Below, piece by piece: positions 1 to 8,855 of a stretch of 64,000 nucleotides of DNA (position 1 is the first letter of the stretch; each line of letters begins with the position of its first letter). The stretch is from assembly GCA_964412195.1 (NCBI GenBank), contig CAYPNP010000021.1, positions 1 through 64,000 of the forward strand, in the 5' to 3' direction. The position numbers and the translations under genes were made by a program. The stretch comes from CAYPNP01 sp964412195 (GTDB lineage: Bacteria > Acidobacteriota > JAAYUB01). Below the pieces are notes generated by a model, which saw only the letters and a program-made list of their open reading frames with translations, made no database searches and was not told where the DNA came from.

Positions 1-3000
1 CCGGTCCGCCAGCCCCACCGCCAGGTCCGCCCGCCCGTCCCGCCCAAAGTCGGCCAGGGCCAGAGCCACCGGCTGGCCGCCGGCGGGGTAGGTCGTCGAG
101 TCAAACGAACCGCTGCCGTTGCGATACACCGTCAGGGAGTTGCCGTCCTTGTTGGCCACGGCCACGTCCGGATCGGCATCCCCGTCCACGTCGCCGAGGG
201 CCAGCGCGGCGGGGCCGGCTCCGGCGGCCCAGGAGTTCTGGGACGAGAAGGCCTGGCCGTAGGCGATGTTGAAGGTGTTGGCGGAGGCGTCGGTGTAGAG
301 GAAGTCCTTGTTGCCGTCGGCGTTCACGTCGGCCACCAGCGAAGCGCTGGCCGTGCCGGACAGGGCCGCCACCCGCTGCGGGGCCAGCGTCTCCCCGGGC
401 GCGTGCCTCTTCGCTGAGAGGGACGCCCACGTGTACACCGTCAGGTGCCCCCCGGCGTCGCTCACCAGCACCTCCGGCCGGCCGTCGCCGTTGACGTCGG
501 CGGCGTCCACCGTCACCGGCGCGTCGCCGGCCAGCGCCCGCCACTGCGGCGGGTCGAAGGTCCCGCCGGCCCGCCCCAGCGACCAGTAGAGCCGCTGCAG
601 CCCGCCGTCCACGCTGACCAGGTCCTCCCGCCCGTCCCCGTCCAGGTCCGCCGTCGCCGAATCGGTCATCTCCGCGCCGACCAGCGAGCTGTCCGCGTAG
701 GCATCCTCCCGGTCGAGGTCCAGAACGAAGAGGTTGATGGGGCTCTGGCTGAAGCCGGAACCGGCCGGCAATCCGGACTTCTGGAAAAACGCCCGGGGAG
801 TCACGGGGAACGCCTCTCCCTGGGCGGCGAAATCGTAGCCGCGCAGGTCGGCGAAGAACTGGGTGTTCTCCTGCCGGTACTCACCGGAGGAGCCCCAGTT
901 GCTGTTGCCGACCGGCGGCCAGACTCCGGCGCCGGTGCCGATGGTGATGCCCAGGACATTGTCGGAGTCGGAGGGATGCCAGGCGGAGGTGCTCCGATTC
1001 AGGCGGAGCCAGATGGTATCTTCTCCCTCCACGCAGCGGAAGAGCTGCGCCGCGTTGGCGTCGATGCTCGATGATGCGCTGCCGTCGCCGGTCGGGAAAT
1101 ACGCCGAGGCGGAAGCGTTGAAATCATACTCGCACACCGCCAGGGGAAGCACCGTCCGTCCGGTCGGCTGGAGTGCCAGATCGGCCAGTTCGCCGTCGGC
1201 CAGGGTCTGGCCCAGCGTGGCACCCTCCGGCAGCCGCAGCTCCAGGATCACGGGATTGGAAGGGCTGGCAGTGGGGAAGGTGTTCTCTTCCAGGAGGAAG
1301 GTGACAGCCGTGGCTGGCAGCACCTGCTTGGCCAGCGCCTTGTTGACGCTGCCCGACTGGGAGGAGCGCGTCTGGACGTCCAGGGGCGGATTGCCGGTCT
1401 CTGTGATGGCGTACACTCCCCGGGTCGTGGCGGCGTAGGCGCGCCGGGCGCCCCGGCTGTCGGTGGCGATGTCCCGCACGTCGACGTACTGCAGGTCGGC
1501 GCTGGCCAGCGGCCAGGTGGAGCCCCCGTTGCCGGACCGGAACAATCCGTCGCTCCGGGTCCCCGCGTAGAGGACGTTTCCCGCCTCCTCGCAACCCATG
1601 GCGGCGAAGCGTTTGTCGTGCAGGCCGGCCAATCCCCAGCTCGTGCCTCCGTTGGTGCTGCGGTAGATCCCCGCATGGGTGCCGGCGTACAGCTTGCGGG
1701 GGAAGGAGGAATCAAAGGTCAGCGCGTCCGCCCGGGTGTCCCCCAGGCCGGTCATGCAGGGATTCCAGGACGCGCCGTAGTTGGTGGATTTGTAAAGGCC
1801 GCCATCGCCGCCGGCATACAGGTTCTGCGGGGCGTCGGGGTCGATCAGAAGTTCGGTGATGTTGAGGTTGTCCAGCTGCAGGGTGGCGTTCCAGTTGGAC
1901 CCCCCGTCGGTCGATGTGTACAATCCCGCGAAGTCATAGGACCAGTCTTCCCAGCCCGAGCTGGCATACAGCCGCAGCGGGTTGGTCGGGTCCGTTTTGA
2001 CGTCCCAGATGTACTTGGCCGAGATGATCTTGGTCCAGGAGCTGCCCTCGTTGGTGGTCTTCCACAGGTCGCCGTTGACCGAGCCGAACAAGGTCGGCGG
2101 GGACGTCGCGCCCGTGGCGGTCAGTCCGTGGATCGGGAGCGTCATCCGCTGGCTGAGGTGCGCCCAGGAGTTCCCCCCATCTTGGCTGCGGAACAGGTTG
2201 CCGGTGTCGTCGCCTGCATACACCGTGCCTGCCTCCGCCGGGGAAACGGCCAGCGACCAGGTGTAAGTGAGCATCCCATAACTGGCCTCGCGGAACGATG
2301 CGCCGTCATTCCAGGAGCGCCGGACGCCGGCGAGGGTGCCCAGGTACAGGGCACCGTCGGCGGCGGAGCGGTCCAGGGCCATCGAGCGGCCGCCCGGAGT
2401 GAAGATCCGCGTGGCGGTGGCACCGCCGTCAGTGCTGATGTAGGCGCCCCCCAAGCCGATGTAATAAAGGCGGTCCGGATCGACGGAATCGAACACCATC
2501 TCGTTGAAGTACGATTCGAGCAGCGGGGTCCAGCTCCCGCCCCCGTTGGTGCTGAGGTAGATGCCGGCGGGGTTGTAGACCGAGGCGTAGACCCAGCCCG
2601 GCCGGTCGGGGTGGCAGGCCACCCGGCAGCCGATGCCGGTGGTGGACATGGCGGTGGACCAGGTGAGCCCGCCGTTGGTGCTTTTCAGGATCCCGTTGGC
2701 CCAGGTGCCGATGAACAGGGTGTATGGCGACGTCGGCAGCTGGCTGATCGCGTCGATCTGGACGCCGGTCAGGGTGGCGGCCTTGGCCCAGGTGTCGCCC
2801 CGGTTCGCGCTTCGGTAGAAGGCGCCCGAGCCGCTGGCGTACACAGTGTCGGGCTCCTCCGCGTCGGCGAGGAAGCAGCTCATGCTCCCGGGAGTGAACA
2901 CTTCCTGCCAGGTGGCGCCGGCGTCGGTGCTGACCAGGATGGCGCTGGAACTGCTGGCGATCAAGCGCTTGTGCTCGCGGGGGTGGACCAGGCAGCCGGT

Positions 3001-3228
3001 CACGTAGCTGGAAAAACCCTCGAACTCCTCCCAGCTCTGGCCCCAGTTCCGGCTCTTGAAGAAGCCGCCGCTCTGGACGCCGGCATAGAGGACGTTGGGC
3101 GTCTGGGGATCCACCGTGATGAAATCGATTTGGCCTCCGTACGGGCCGCCGGTGGACCAGCGGTTGATCCCCGCGGTCAGCCACAAGCCGCCCGCGATCC
3201 AGAGAATCAGAATCAGGCTTCGTTTCAT
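1..3228 (-). CDS. Secreted BNR/propeller plus FG-GAP repeat protein, C-terminus cut by window edge
   Basis: The open frame starts at ATG 3228 and runs off the left edge after 1,076 codons, so the C-terminus is missing. The start has a strong AGGAGG ribosome site six bases upstream. An N-terminal signal peptide (about residues 1-20) is followed by many sortilin/BNR-type propeller repeats of the STDGG..W or S.N.G.SW kind to about residue 620, then a beta domain, then FG-GAP/VCBS calcium-loop repeats (DLDGDGREDLV, DVNGDGRPEVL, DVDGDADPDV). It is closely similar along its whole visible length to the next gene, so the two are tandem duplicates. It is probably an exported or surface beta-propeller adhesin or binding protein; the ligand is unknown. 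Confidence 0.85.
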   Translation of the reverse strand, partial: MKRSLILILWIAGGLWLTAGINRWSTGGPYGGQIDFITVDPQTPNVLYAGVQSGGFFKSRNWGQSWEEFEGFSSYVTGCLVHPREHKRLIASSSSAILVSTDAGATWQEVFTPGSMSCFLADAEEPDTVYASGSGAFYRSANRGDTWAKAATLTGVQIDAISQLPTSPYTLFIGTWANGILKSTNGGLTWSTAMSTTGIGCRVACHPDRPGWVYASVYNPAGIYLSTNGGGSWTPLLESYFNEMVFDSVDPDRLYYIGLGGAYISTDGGATATRIFTPGGRSMALDRSAADGALYLGTLAGVRRSWNDGASFREASYGMLTYTWSLAVSPAEAGTVYAGDDTGNLFRSQDGGNSWAHLSQRMTLPIHGLTATGATSPPTLFGSVNGDLWKTTNEGSSWTKIISAKYIWDVKTDPTNPLRLYASSGWEDWSYDFAGLYTSTDGGSNWNATLQLDNLNITELLIDPDAPQNLYAGGDGGLYKSTNYGASWNPCMTGLGDTRADALTFDSSFPRKLYAGTHAGIYRSTNGGTSWGLAGLHDKRFAAMGCEEAGNVLYAGTRSDGLFRSGNGGSTWPLASADLQYVDVRDIATDSRGARRAYAATTRGVYAITETGNPPLDVQTRSSQSGSVNKALAKQVLPATAVTFLLEENTFPTASPSNPVILELRLPEGATLGQTLADGELADLALQPTGRTVLPLAVCEYDFNASASAYFPTGDGSASSSIDANAAQLFRCVEGEDTIWLRLNRSTSAWHPSDSDNVLGITIGTGAGVWPPVGNSNWGSSGEYRQENTQFFADLRGYDFAAQGEAFPVTPRAFFQKSGLPAGSGFSQSPINLFVLDLDREDAYADSSLVGAEMTDSATADLDGDGREDLVSVDGGLQRLYWSLGRAGGTFDPPQWRALAGDAPVTVDAADVNGDGRPEVLVSDAGGHLTVYTWASLSAKRHAPGETLAPQRVAALSGTASASLVADVNADGNKDFLYTDASANTFNIAYGQAFSSQNSWAAGAGPAALALGDVDGDADPDVAVANKDGNSLTVYRNGSGSFDSTTYPAGGQPVALALADFGRDGRADLAVGLADR

Positions 3229-3616
3229 TATGCCTCCTGCAGCCTCACGGACCTGTCCTTAGGGGAGCTGGGGCATTTCACCTGGCGGAGAAGGCGCCGT
3301 CGAATCGGCCGCCGGCGGGATCCAGTGGTTCGGGCGGACGGGAATCTGATGGTGCTCCGGTTCGGTGGCTGCCTCAAGTATATATCAAAGACGAATTCAA
3401 TACATCTATCGGGTGATTCTCAAAAATGTTGCCCGATTTTTGTTAAAAGATGCTTCAGTTTTACAGAAATGATATTTGTGGGGAACCCGTTCTCGGGGAA
3501 TTGTGGATTTCGGATTGCGGATTGCAGATTGGGATCAGCAATCCGCTTAATTTCCATCCCTTCCTGTTTCCTGTTCCCTGTTGACTCCGTCCCCTTACTC
3601 CTCCTCCCTCCCTCGC
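3229..3616. other. Intergenic region between the tandem propeller genes
   Basis: This 388-base gap separates two same-direction (minus) genes. It is AT-rich at 3375-3480, where the promoter of the 1-3228 gene probably lies, although I cannot assign boxes with confidence. At 3499-3548 it carries the GGATTGCGGATTG word repeat that recurs throughout the window, and at 3562-3600 a CTGTTTCCTGTTCCCTGTT tract. No convincing gene is present. Confidence 0.6.
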
Positions 3617-6600
3617 TCACTGCCGGACGGGCTGCGCGGCGACAGCGGAGAGAAAATTGAGGGGTTGGTCGCCGAAGAGGGCGAAGACGCAGAGCTGTCC
3701 GGCTGGATCAGTGAGGTCCTCGATGTGCAGGTAGCCGCCGAAGATGCTGGTCAGCCCGGGCATCTTCTGGTCCAGCAGGAACACCTCCCGGCCGCGGGCC
3801 GAAACCGAGTCGGTGGTGGACCCGATCGGCTGGCCGTTCTGGTTGAAGGCCGTGATCCGGACGGAGTGGGCGGTCAAGTGCGGATTGACGACCGCCAGGC
3901 CGGTGAAAAAGGCGAGGGTGCCCAGGGTGCCGTTGGCGATGTGGCCCACCAGGTAATCGGCCGCCCCGCCCGCGCTCAGCGGCAGGCTGGAGAGGAATCG
4001 GCCGGCTCCGGCCTCGCCGATGGTGATATCGCCGGCGACCACGCCGGGCCCCTGGACCTCCACCACCACATAGCCGGTGAAAGCGTTGAACGCCCCGAAC
4101 AGCGGCTGGACATCATCCACCCGCTTGCTCCGCGCGGGTATGGTGATGAGGGGGGTGGTGGATTCGAGGATCCCGGCATCGTTGTACAGACGCATGATCA
4201 CCACGGTGCCTTGGTCGGAGGGATTGACCAAGGTCAAGAAGGTTTCATATTGGACACCCAGATTGCCGGCGGCGACGTGGGGGCAGTAGAGGGTGGCCGG
4301 AGCCTCCGGCACAGGCAGTCCGTCCAGGGCGGCCAGCCTGTGGGCGTCACCCCAGAGCTGGCAGCCGATGACCGGCCGGTCGGCCGACACCAGGAGATAG
4401 TCCTCGGCCGCCAGCGCCGGCATGTCCACCGGCAGGTCGAGCAGACGCCGGCCGCGGCCGGCCACCAGGAAGGAGAGGGTCTGCTTCAGCGTGCCTCCGC
4501 CGAACCGCTGGACGGTGACCTGGGCCTGGTCCTGGTAAGGGTTGACGAGCAGCACCTGCCGCAACGTGTCCATTCCGGCAGGCAGAAGGAAGCGGGAGCG
4601 GGCGTTGCGGATGTCGGCCAGCGGGAGGCCGTCCAGGTAATCCAGGCTGGCGCCGTCGTTGGCCAGCCAGAAGCCGTACGTGTCCGCTTCGGTGACGAAG
4701 CCGCGTACCCAGCGCTGGGGATTGGCGGCATCGCTGCCGAACAGGGACGGGTCGGTCAGGTAGCGCGCGTACTGCTGGCCCGGGGCGACCGATTGGGAAA
4801 CGCTGCGGACCAGGCCGCCGGAGTTGTTGTACAACTCCAGGCTGAGCAGGGCGGTCTGAGTGCCCAGGTTGACCACCGAGAACGACAGGTTGAGGCTGCG
4901 GGGGAGGTGGACCAGGTTGAAGGGCTGCTCGGCCACGGCGGCCACGCCGGTCCGGGAGCACACGCCGCCGTAGGAAGTTCCTCCGGCGATGCTCAGGACA
5001 TTGTCCTCGGTCAGGGTGACGTGGTTGACGGGGTCGAGCTCCACGTCCCCGAGGGTGTTGATGGCATAGGCGTAGCCAAGGGAACCGGCGGCGTCCGAGG
5101 TGCACAGGGCCAACTTGTAGAAGTCGGCGAATCCCGCCAGGACGTCGGCGCCGTTCACGCCGTCGAAGTTGTCGGCGGCCAGGGCGGAGGGCGGATTTTG
5201 GAAGTAGATGGTCTGGGCCTGGCCCGGGTTGAAGGTGCCGTCGGAACGGGCCGTCCACGCCGCGAGGGCCTTCTTGTCGGCCAGGGCGATGGCCAGATCC
5301 GCCCGCCCGTCCCTTCCGAAGTCAGCCATGGCCACCGCGGCTGGCTGGCCCCCGGCGGTGTACGTCGCCGTAGAGAACGAGCCGCCCTGGTTGCGGAAGA
5401 GGGTGACGGAATTGCCGGTGCGGTTCGCCACGGCCACGTCGAGGTCGGTGTCTCCGTCGACGTCGCCCACGGCCAGCGCCGCCGGCCCGCCGCCGGTGGT
5501 GAGCGATGTCGAGGTGTTGAACGAAAGCCCGTAAAGGATGTTGAAGGTGTTGGCCGCGCTGTCGGTGTACAGGAAATCCTTGTTGCCGTCGTTGTTGACA
5601 TCGGCCACCAGCGAGGCGCTGGCGGTGCCGGCCAGGGTGGCAACCAGCAACGGGGCCAGCACCTCATCCGGCGATTGGATCTTGGCGGAGAGGGAGGCCC
5701 AGGAATAGACCGTCAGGTGCCCGCCGGCGTCGGAGACCAGGACCTCCGGCCGGCCGTCGCCGTTGACGTCGGCCGTGTCCACGGTCACCGGCGCGTCGCC
5801 GGCCAGGGCCCGCCACTCCGGTGCGCCGAAGTTCCCGTCGGCCTGCCGCAGCGCCCAGTACACCCGGCGCAGGTCGCGGTCGATGCTGACCAGATCCTCC
5901 TGCCCGTCGCCGTCCAGGTCGGCCACCGCCGAGTCGGTCACCACGGCGCCGTAGAGGACGTTGTTGGCGTACTCGTCGTCGCGATCCAGATCCAGCCGGA
6001 ACAGGTTGACGGGATTTTGGCTGAATCCGGTGCTCAACGTCACGCCGGTCTTCTGGTAGAACGCCCGCAGGCTGACCGGCAGGGCGCCCTGCTGGGCGGC
6101 GAAGTCATACCCCCGCAAGTCGCCGAAGAACTGGGTGTTTTCCTGGCGGAACTGGCCGGAGGCGGCCCAGTTGCTCCCCGCGGTCGGGGGCCAGACGCCG
6201 GCCCCCGCACCGATCGTGATTCCCAGGAGGCGCTCGGCGGAAGAAGGGTGCCACGCGCTGGTGCTCTGGGTGAGCCGCAGCCAGATCCTGTCCTCCCCGG
6301 CCACGCAGCGGAACAGTTGCACGGCATTGGCGCCGATGCCGGCGGTGCTGCCCCCGCCGGCCACCGGTTCGAAGGTTGCCGACGCCGCGTCATAGGCGTA
6401 TTCCGAAACCGCGAGGGGAATCACGATCCGCTCGGTCGGCTGGATCGCCGTGTCGGCCAGCTCCGCCGTGGCCAGCGTCTGGCCCAGGACGGCGCCGGCC
6501 GGCAGCTGCAGTTCCAGGATGACCGGGGTGCTGGCGCTGGCGGAGGGATAGTTGTTCTCGGCGAAGAGAAGGGTCAGCGCCGTCGCAGGCAGGACCTGGT

Positions 6601-8572
6601 TCGCGAGATTCATGTTCACGCTCCCCGACTGCGTGGTGCGGACCTGCACCTCGACGGTGGGCGCGGTGGTCCCGGTGCGGGCGAACACCCCGGCGGTGGT
6701 GGCCGTGTAGACCCGCTGCGCGCCCCGGCTGTCCGTGGCGACGTCCCGGACGTTGGACTCGGCCAGGTCGGGGCTGGAAGGCCCCCAGGTGGAGCCTGAA
6801 TTTGTGGATTCGTACAAGCCCGGCCACTTGCCGGCGTACACCGCGTTCGAGGCCGTCTCGCAGCCCAGGGCGTAGATCCGGCCGCCGGAGAGCCCGGAGT
6901 ACGTCCAATTGCTCCCGCCGTTGCTGCTGCGGTAGATCCCGGCGTCGCCCGTGCCGGCGAAGAGGAAAGAGGGATTGGAAGCGTCGAGGGCGAGGCTGTA
7001 CACGTGAGCGTCGCCGAGCCCGCTCGCGATGGACCCCCACCCGCCGCCGGAATCGGTGGATTTATACAGGCCGCTGTCCCCGGCTGCGTACAAGGTCTGC
7101 GGCGTCTGGGGATCGACCAGCAGCTCGCTGATGTTGGTGTTGAGAAGCTGCCCGGTGGCGGTCCAGTTGGCGCCGCCGTTGGTGGACCGGTGGATCCCCG
7201 TGAAGCTGTAAGTCCAGCCGACCCAGCCGGAAGAGGCATAGAGCCGCAAGGGATTGGTCGGATCCGTCCGCACGTCCCACAGGATCTTGTTGGCCAGTGC
7301 CAGGCTCCAGCTGGTTCCCTCGTTGGTGGACCGGTAGAGATCCCCGTTGACCGTTCCGAAGAGGGTGGGCGGGGAGGTGGCGGAGGTGAGGGCGAGGCCC
7401 TTGAAGCCCATGGCCAGGTAGGACCATTGCTCCCCCAGGATGGTGGTCACCAGTCCCGTCTCCATCGAGGGCCAGTCGGTGACGTCGGACAGCGGTTCCC
7501 AGCTCTCGCCGCTGTCCCGGCTCCGGAACAGGTTGCTTGTGTCGTCGCCGGCGTAGACGGTGCCAGGAACGGTGGGGGAGACAGCCAGTGCCCAAATATA
7601 ACTGAGGATCCCGGCGCTGGCGCTCCGGAACGTCCCGCCGCCGTCCCAGGAACGCTGGACGCCGCTCAGGGTGCCGAGATAAAGCGCGCCGTCCGCCGAG
7701 GACCGGTCGAGGGCGACGGCCCGGCCGCCCAGCGGGCACACGGTCGTGGAGGTCTGCCCCCCGTCGGTGCTCAGGTAGCTGCCGTACAGGCCGATAAAGT
7801 AGATCCGGTTTGGATCCACCGGGTCGAACTCCATCTCCTCGAAGTACTTGTTGCTGGACAATTGGGTCCAGGAGGTCCCCCCGTTCGTGCTGCGGTAGAT
7901 GCCGGCCGGATCGTAGACGCTGGCATAAATCCAGCCGGGGCGGTCGGGGTGGCAGGCCACCCGGTAGCCGAGGCCGGACGGGGAGAAAATGGGGCTCCAG
8001 GAGAAGCCACCGTCGGTGCTCCTGAGGATTCCTGCGTTCCAGGTCCCCAGGTAGACGGTGTCGGGCAATCCTGGCGGCAGGCTGACATTATCGATTTGAA
8101 TTCCGCTGAGAGAGGCGGTCTTGGCCCAGGTTTGCCCGCGGTCGGTGCTCCGCCAGAATCCGTTCATGCCGCCCGCGTAAACTGTGTCCAGGCGGGTCGT
8201 CGGGATGGCGAAATCGCGCATCCGCCCGGTGGAACCCACCTGGCTCCAGCTGTCTCCCGCATCGGTGCTCCGGAAGACCGCCTCGTAGCTGCTGGCCAGG
8301 ACGATGTTGTGATCCGTGGGATGGACCGTGCAGGAAAAAACCGGGGAAGCGAATCCGCTGTATGCCTCCCAGCTCTGGCCCCAGTTCAGGCTCCTGAAAA
8401 AACCGCCATACAGCACGCCGGCGTAGACGACGTTCGGCGTCTGCGGGTCGACGGTGAGGAACAGGATCTGGCCGCCGTAGGGCCCGCTGGTCGTCCATCG
8501 GTTGATGCCCGCGACCAGCCATCCGCCGGCAACGAGCACAATCAGCAGGCAAGTGGCGAGGCGGCGTCCCAT
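3617..8572 (-). CDS. Giant secreted BNR/propeller plus FG-GAP repeat protein
   Basis: A 1,651-residue protein starting at ATG 8572. A signal peptide (about 1-22) is followed by sortilin/BNR-like propeller repeats (about 25-640), a beta-sandwich-like stretch (about 650-870), and FG-GAP/VCBS repeats (about 880-1130) with calcium-loop motifs such as DLDGDGQEDLV, DVNGDGRPEVL and DVDGDTDLDV. The last 400 residues hold two or three copies of a beta domain with H.A.G.L...F.TGL.VVNP-type signatures. The same C-terminal domain type appears in the protein at 29271-30365. It is a tandem paralogue of the truncated gene downstream. I infer a secreted or surface-attached binding protein; no catalytic motif is visible. 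Confidence 0.88.
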   Translation of the reverse strand: MGRRLATCLLIVLVAGGWLVAGINRWTTSGPYGGQILFLTVDPQTPNVVYAGVLYGGFFRSLNWGQSWEAYSGFASPVFSCTVHPTDHNIVLASSYEAVFRSTDAGDSWSQVGSTGRMRDFAIPTTRLDTVYAGGMNGFWRSTDRGQTWAKTASLSGIQIDNVSLPPGLPDTVYLGTWNAGILRSTDGGFSWSPIFSPSGLGYRVACHPDRPGWIYASVYDPAGIYRSTNGGTSWTQLSSNKYFEEMEFDPVDPNRIYFIGLYGSYLSTDGGQTSTTVCPLGGRAVALDRSSADGALYLGTLSGVQRSWDGGGTFRSASAGILSYIWALAVSPTVPGTVYAGDDTSNLFRSRDSGESWEPLSDVTDWPSMETGLVTTILGEQWSYLAMGFKGLALTSATSPPTLFGTVNGDLYRSTNEGTSWSLALANKILWDVRTDPTNPLRLYASSGWVGWTYSFTGIHRSTNGGANWTATGQLLNTNISELLVDPQTPQTLYAAGDSGLYKSTDSGGGWGSIASGLGDAHVYSLALDASNPSFLFAGTGDAGIYRSSNGGSNWTYSGLSGGRIYALGCETASNAVYAGKWPGLYESTNSGSTWGPSSPDLAESNVRDVATDSRGAQRVYTATTAGVFARTGTTAPTVEVQVRTTQSGSVNMNLANQVLPATALTLLFAENNYPSASASTPVILELQLPAGAVLGQTLATAELADTAIQPTERIVIPLAVSEYAYDAASATFEPVAGGGSTAGIGANAVQLFRCVAGEDRIWLRLTQSTSAWHPSSAERLLGITIGAGAGVWPPTAGSNWAASGQFRQENTQFFGDLRGYDFAAQQGALPVSLRAFYQKTGVTLSTGFSQNPVNLFRLDLDRDDEYANNVLYGAVVTDSAVADLDGDGQEDLVSIDRDLRRVYWALRQADGNFGAPEWRALAGDAPVTVDTADVNGDGRPEVLVSDAGGHLTVYSWASLSAKIQSPDEVLAPLLVATLAGTASASLVADVNNDGNKDFLYTDSAANTFNILYGLSFNTSTSLTTGGGPAALAVGDVDGDTDLDVAVANRTGNSVTLFRNQGGSFSTATYTAGGQPAAVAMADFGRDGRADLAIALADKKALAAWTARSDGTFNPGQAQTIYFQNPPSALAADNFDGVNGADVLAGFADFYKLALCTSDAAGSLGYAYAINTLGDVELDPVNHVTLTEDNVLSIAGGTSYGGVCSRTGVAAVAEQPFNLVHLPRSLNLSFSVVNLGTQTALLSLELYNNSGGLVRSVSQSVAPGQQYARYLTDPSLFGSDAANPQRWVRGFVTEADTYGFWLANDGASLDYLDGLPLADIRNARSRFLLPAGMDTLRQVLLVNPYQDQAQVTVQRFGGGTLKQTLSFLVAGRGRRLLDLPVDMPALAAEDYLLVSADRPVIGCQLWGDAHRLAALDGLPVPEAPATLYCPHVAAGNLGVQYETFLTLVNPSDQGTVVIMRLYNDAGILESTTPLITIPARSKRVDDVQPLFGAFNAFTGYVVVEVQGPGVVAGDITIGEAGAGRFLSSLPLSAGGAADYLVGHIANGTLGTLAFFTGLAVVNPHLTAHSVRITAFNQNGQPIGSTTDSVSARGREVFLLDQKMPGLTSIFGGYLHIEDLTDPAGQLCVFALFGDQPLNFLSAVAAQPVRQ

Positions 8573-8813
8573 AATCTCCTCCTTCAGTCAGTTGCAACCG
8601 CAGGCGAAACCGAAGTCCGGAGTATCTCTATTACAGATATCGAACGCACATCTGCCGGCTGAACAGGAGCAAGCGCAAGAAAATAAAAGCAGCTTGGATC
8701 TCTTGCTGGAAGTATAGATTGCAGCCGGACGGATGTCAAGGATGAGAGGCTGGAACGGGAGAGCAGCAGGAAAATGGATTGGAAAATGGTCGCGAAGGCC
8801 GGGCGGTGTGCCT

Positions 8814-8819
8814 TATAAT
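8814..8819 (+). promoter_or_regulatory. Probable -10 box (TATAAT)
   Basis: A perfect TATAAT lies 36 bases upstream of the preferred start codon at 8856. No good -35 is visible at 16-18 bases. The box argues against the longer in-frame starts at 8733 and 8829, which lie upstream of, or only ten bases from, the box. Confidence 0.5.
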
Positions 8820-8855
8820 CCGAAGCCGATGATTCCAGCCACAGGGGAAGGACCC

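Noticed and set aside
1618..3660. Long open frame on the plus strand opposite the truncated propeller gene (680 codons)
   Set aside because: It is antisense to a gene with signal peptide, ribosome site and recognisable domains; its translation is low-complexity Gly/Ala/Val/Arg-rich, as expected from a high-GC shadow frame.
3581..6799. Very long open frame (1,072 codons) opposite the giant propeller gene
   Set aside because: No domain or start signal; composition is that of a complementary-frame shadow of a GC-rich gene.
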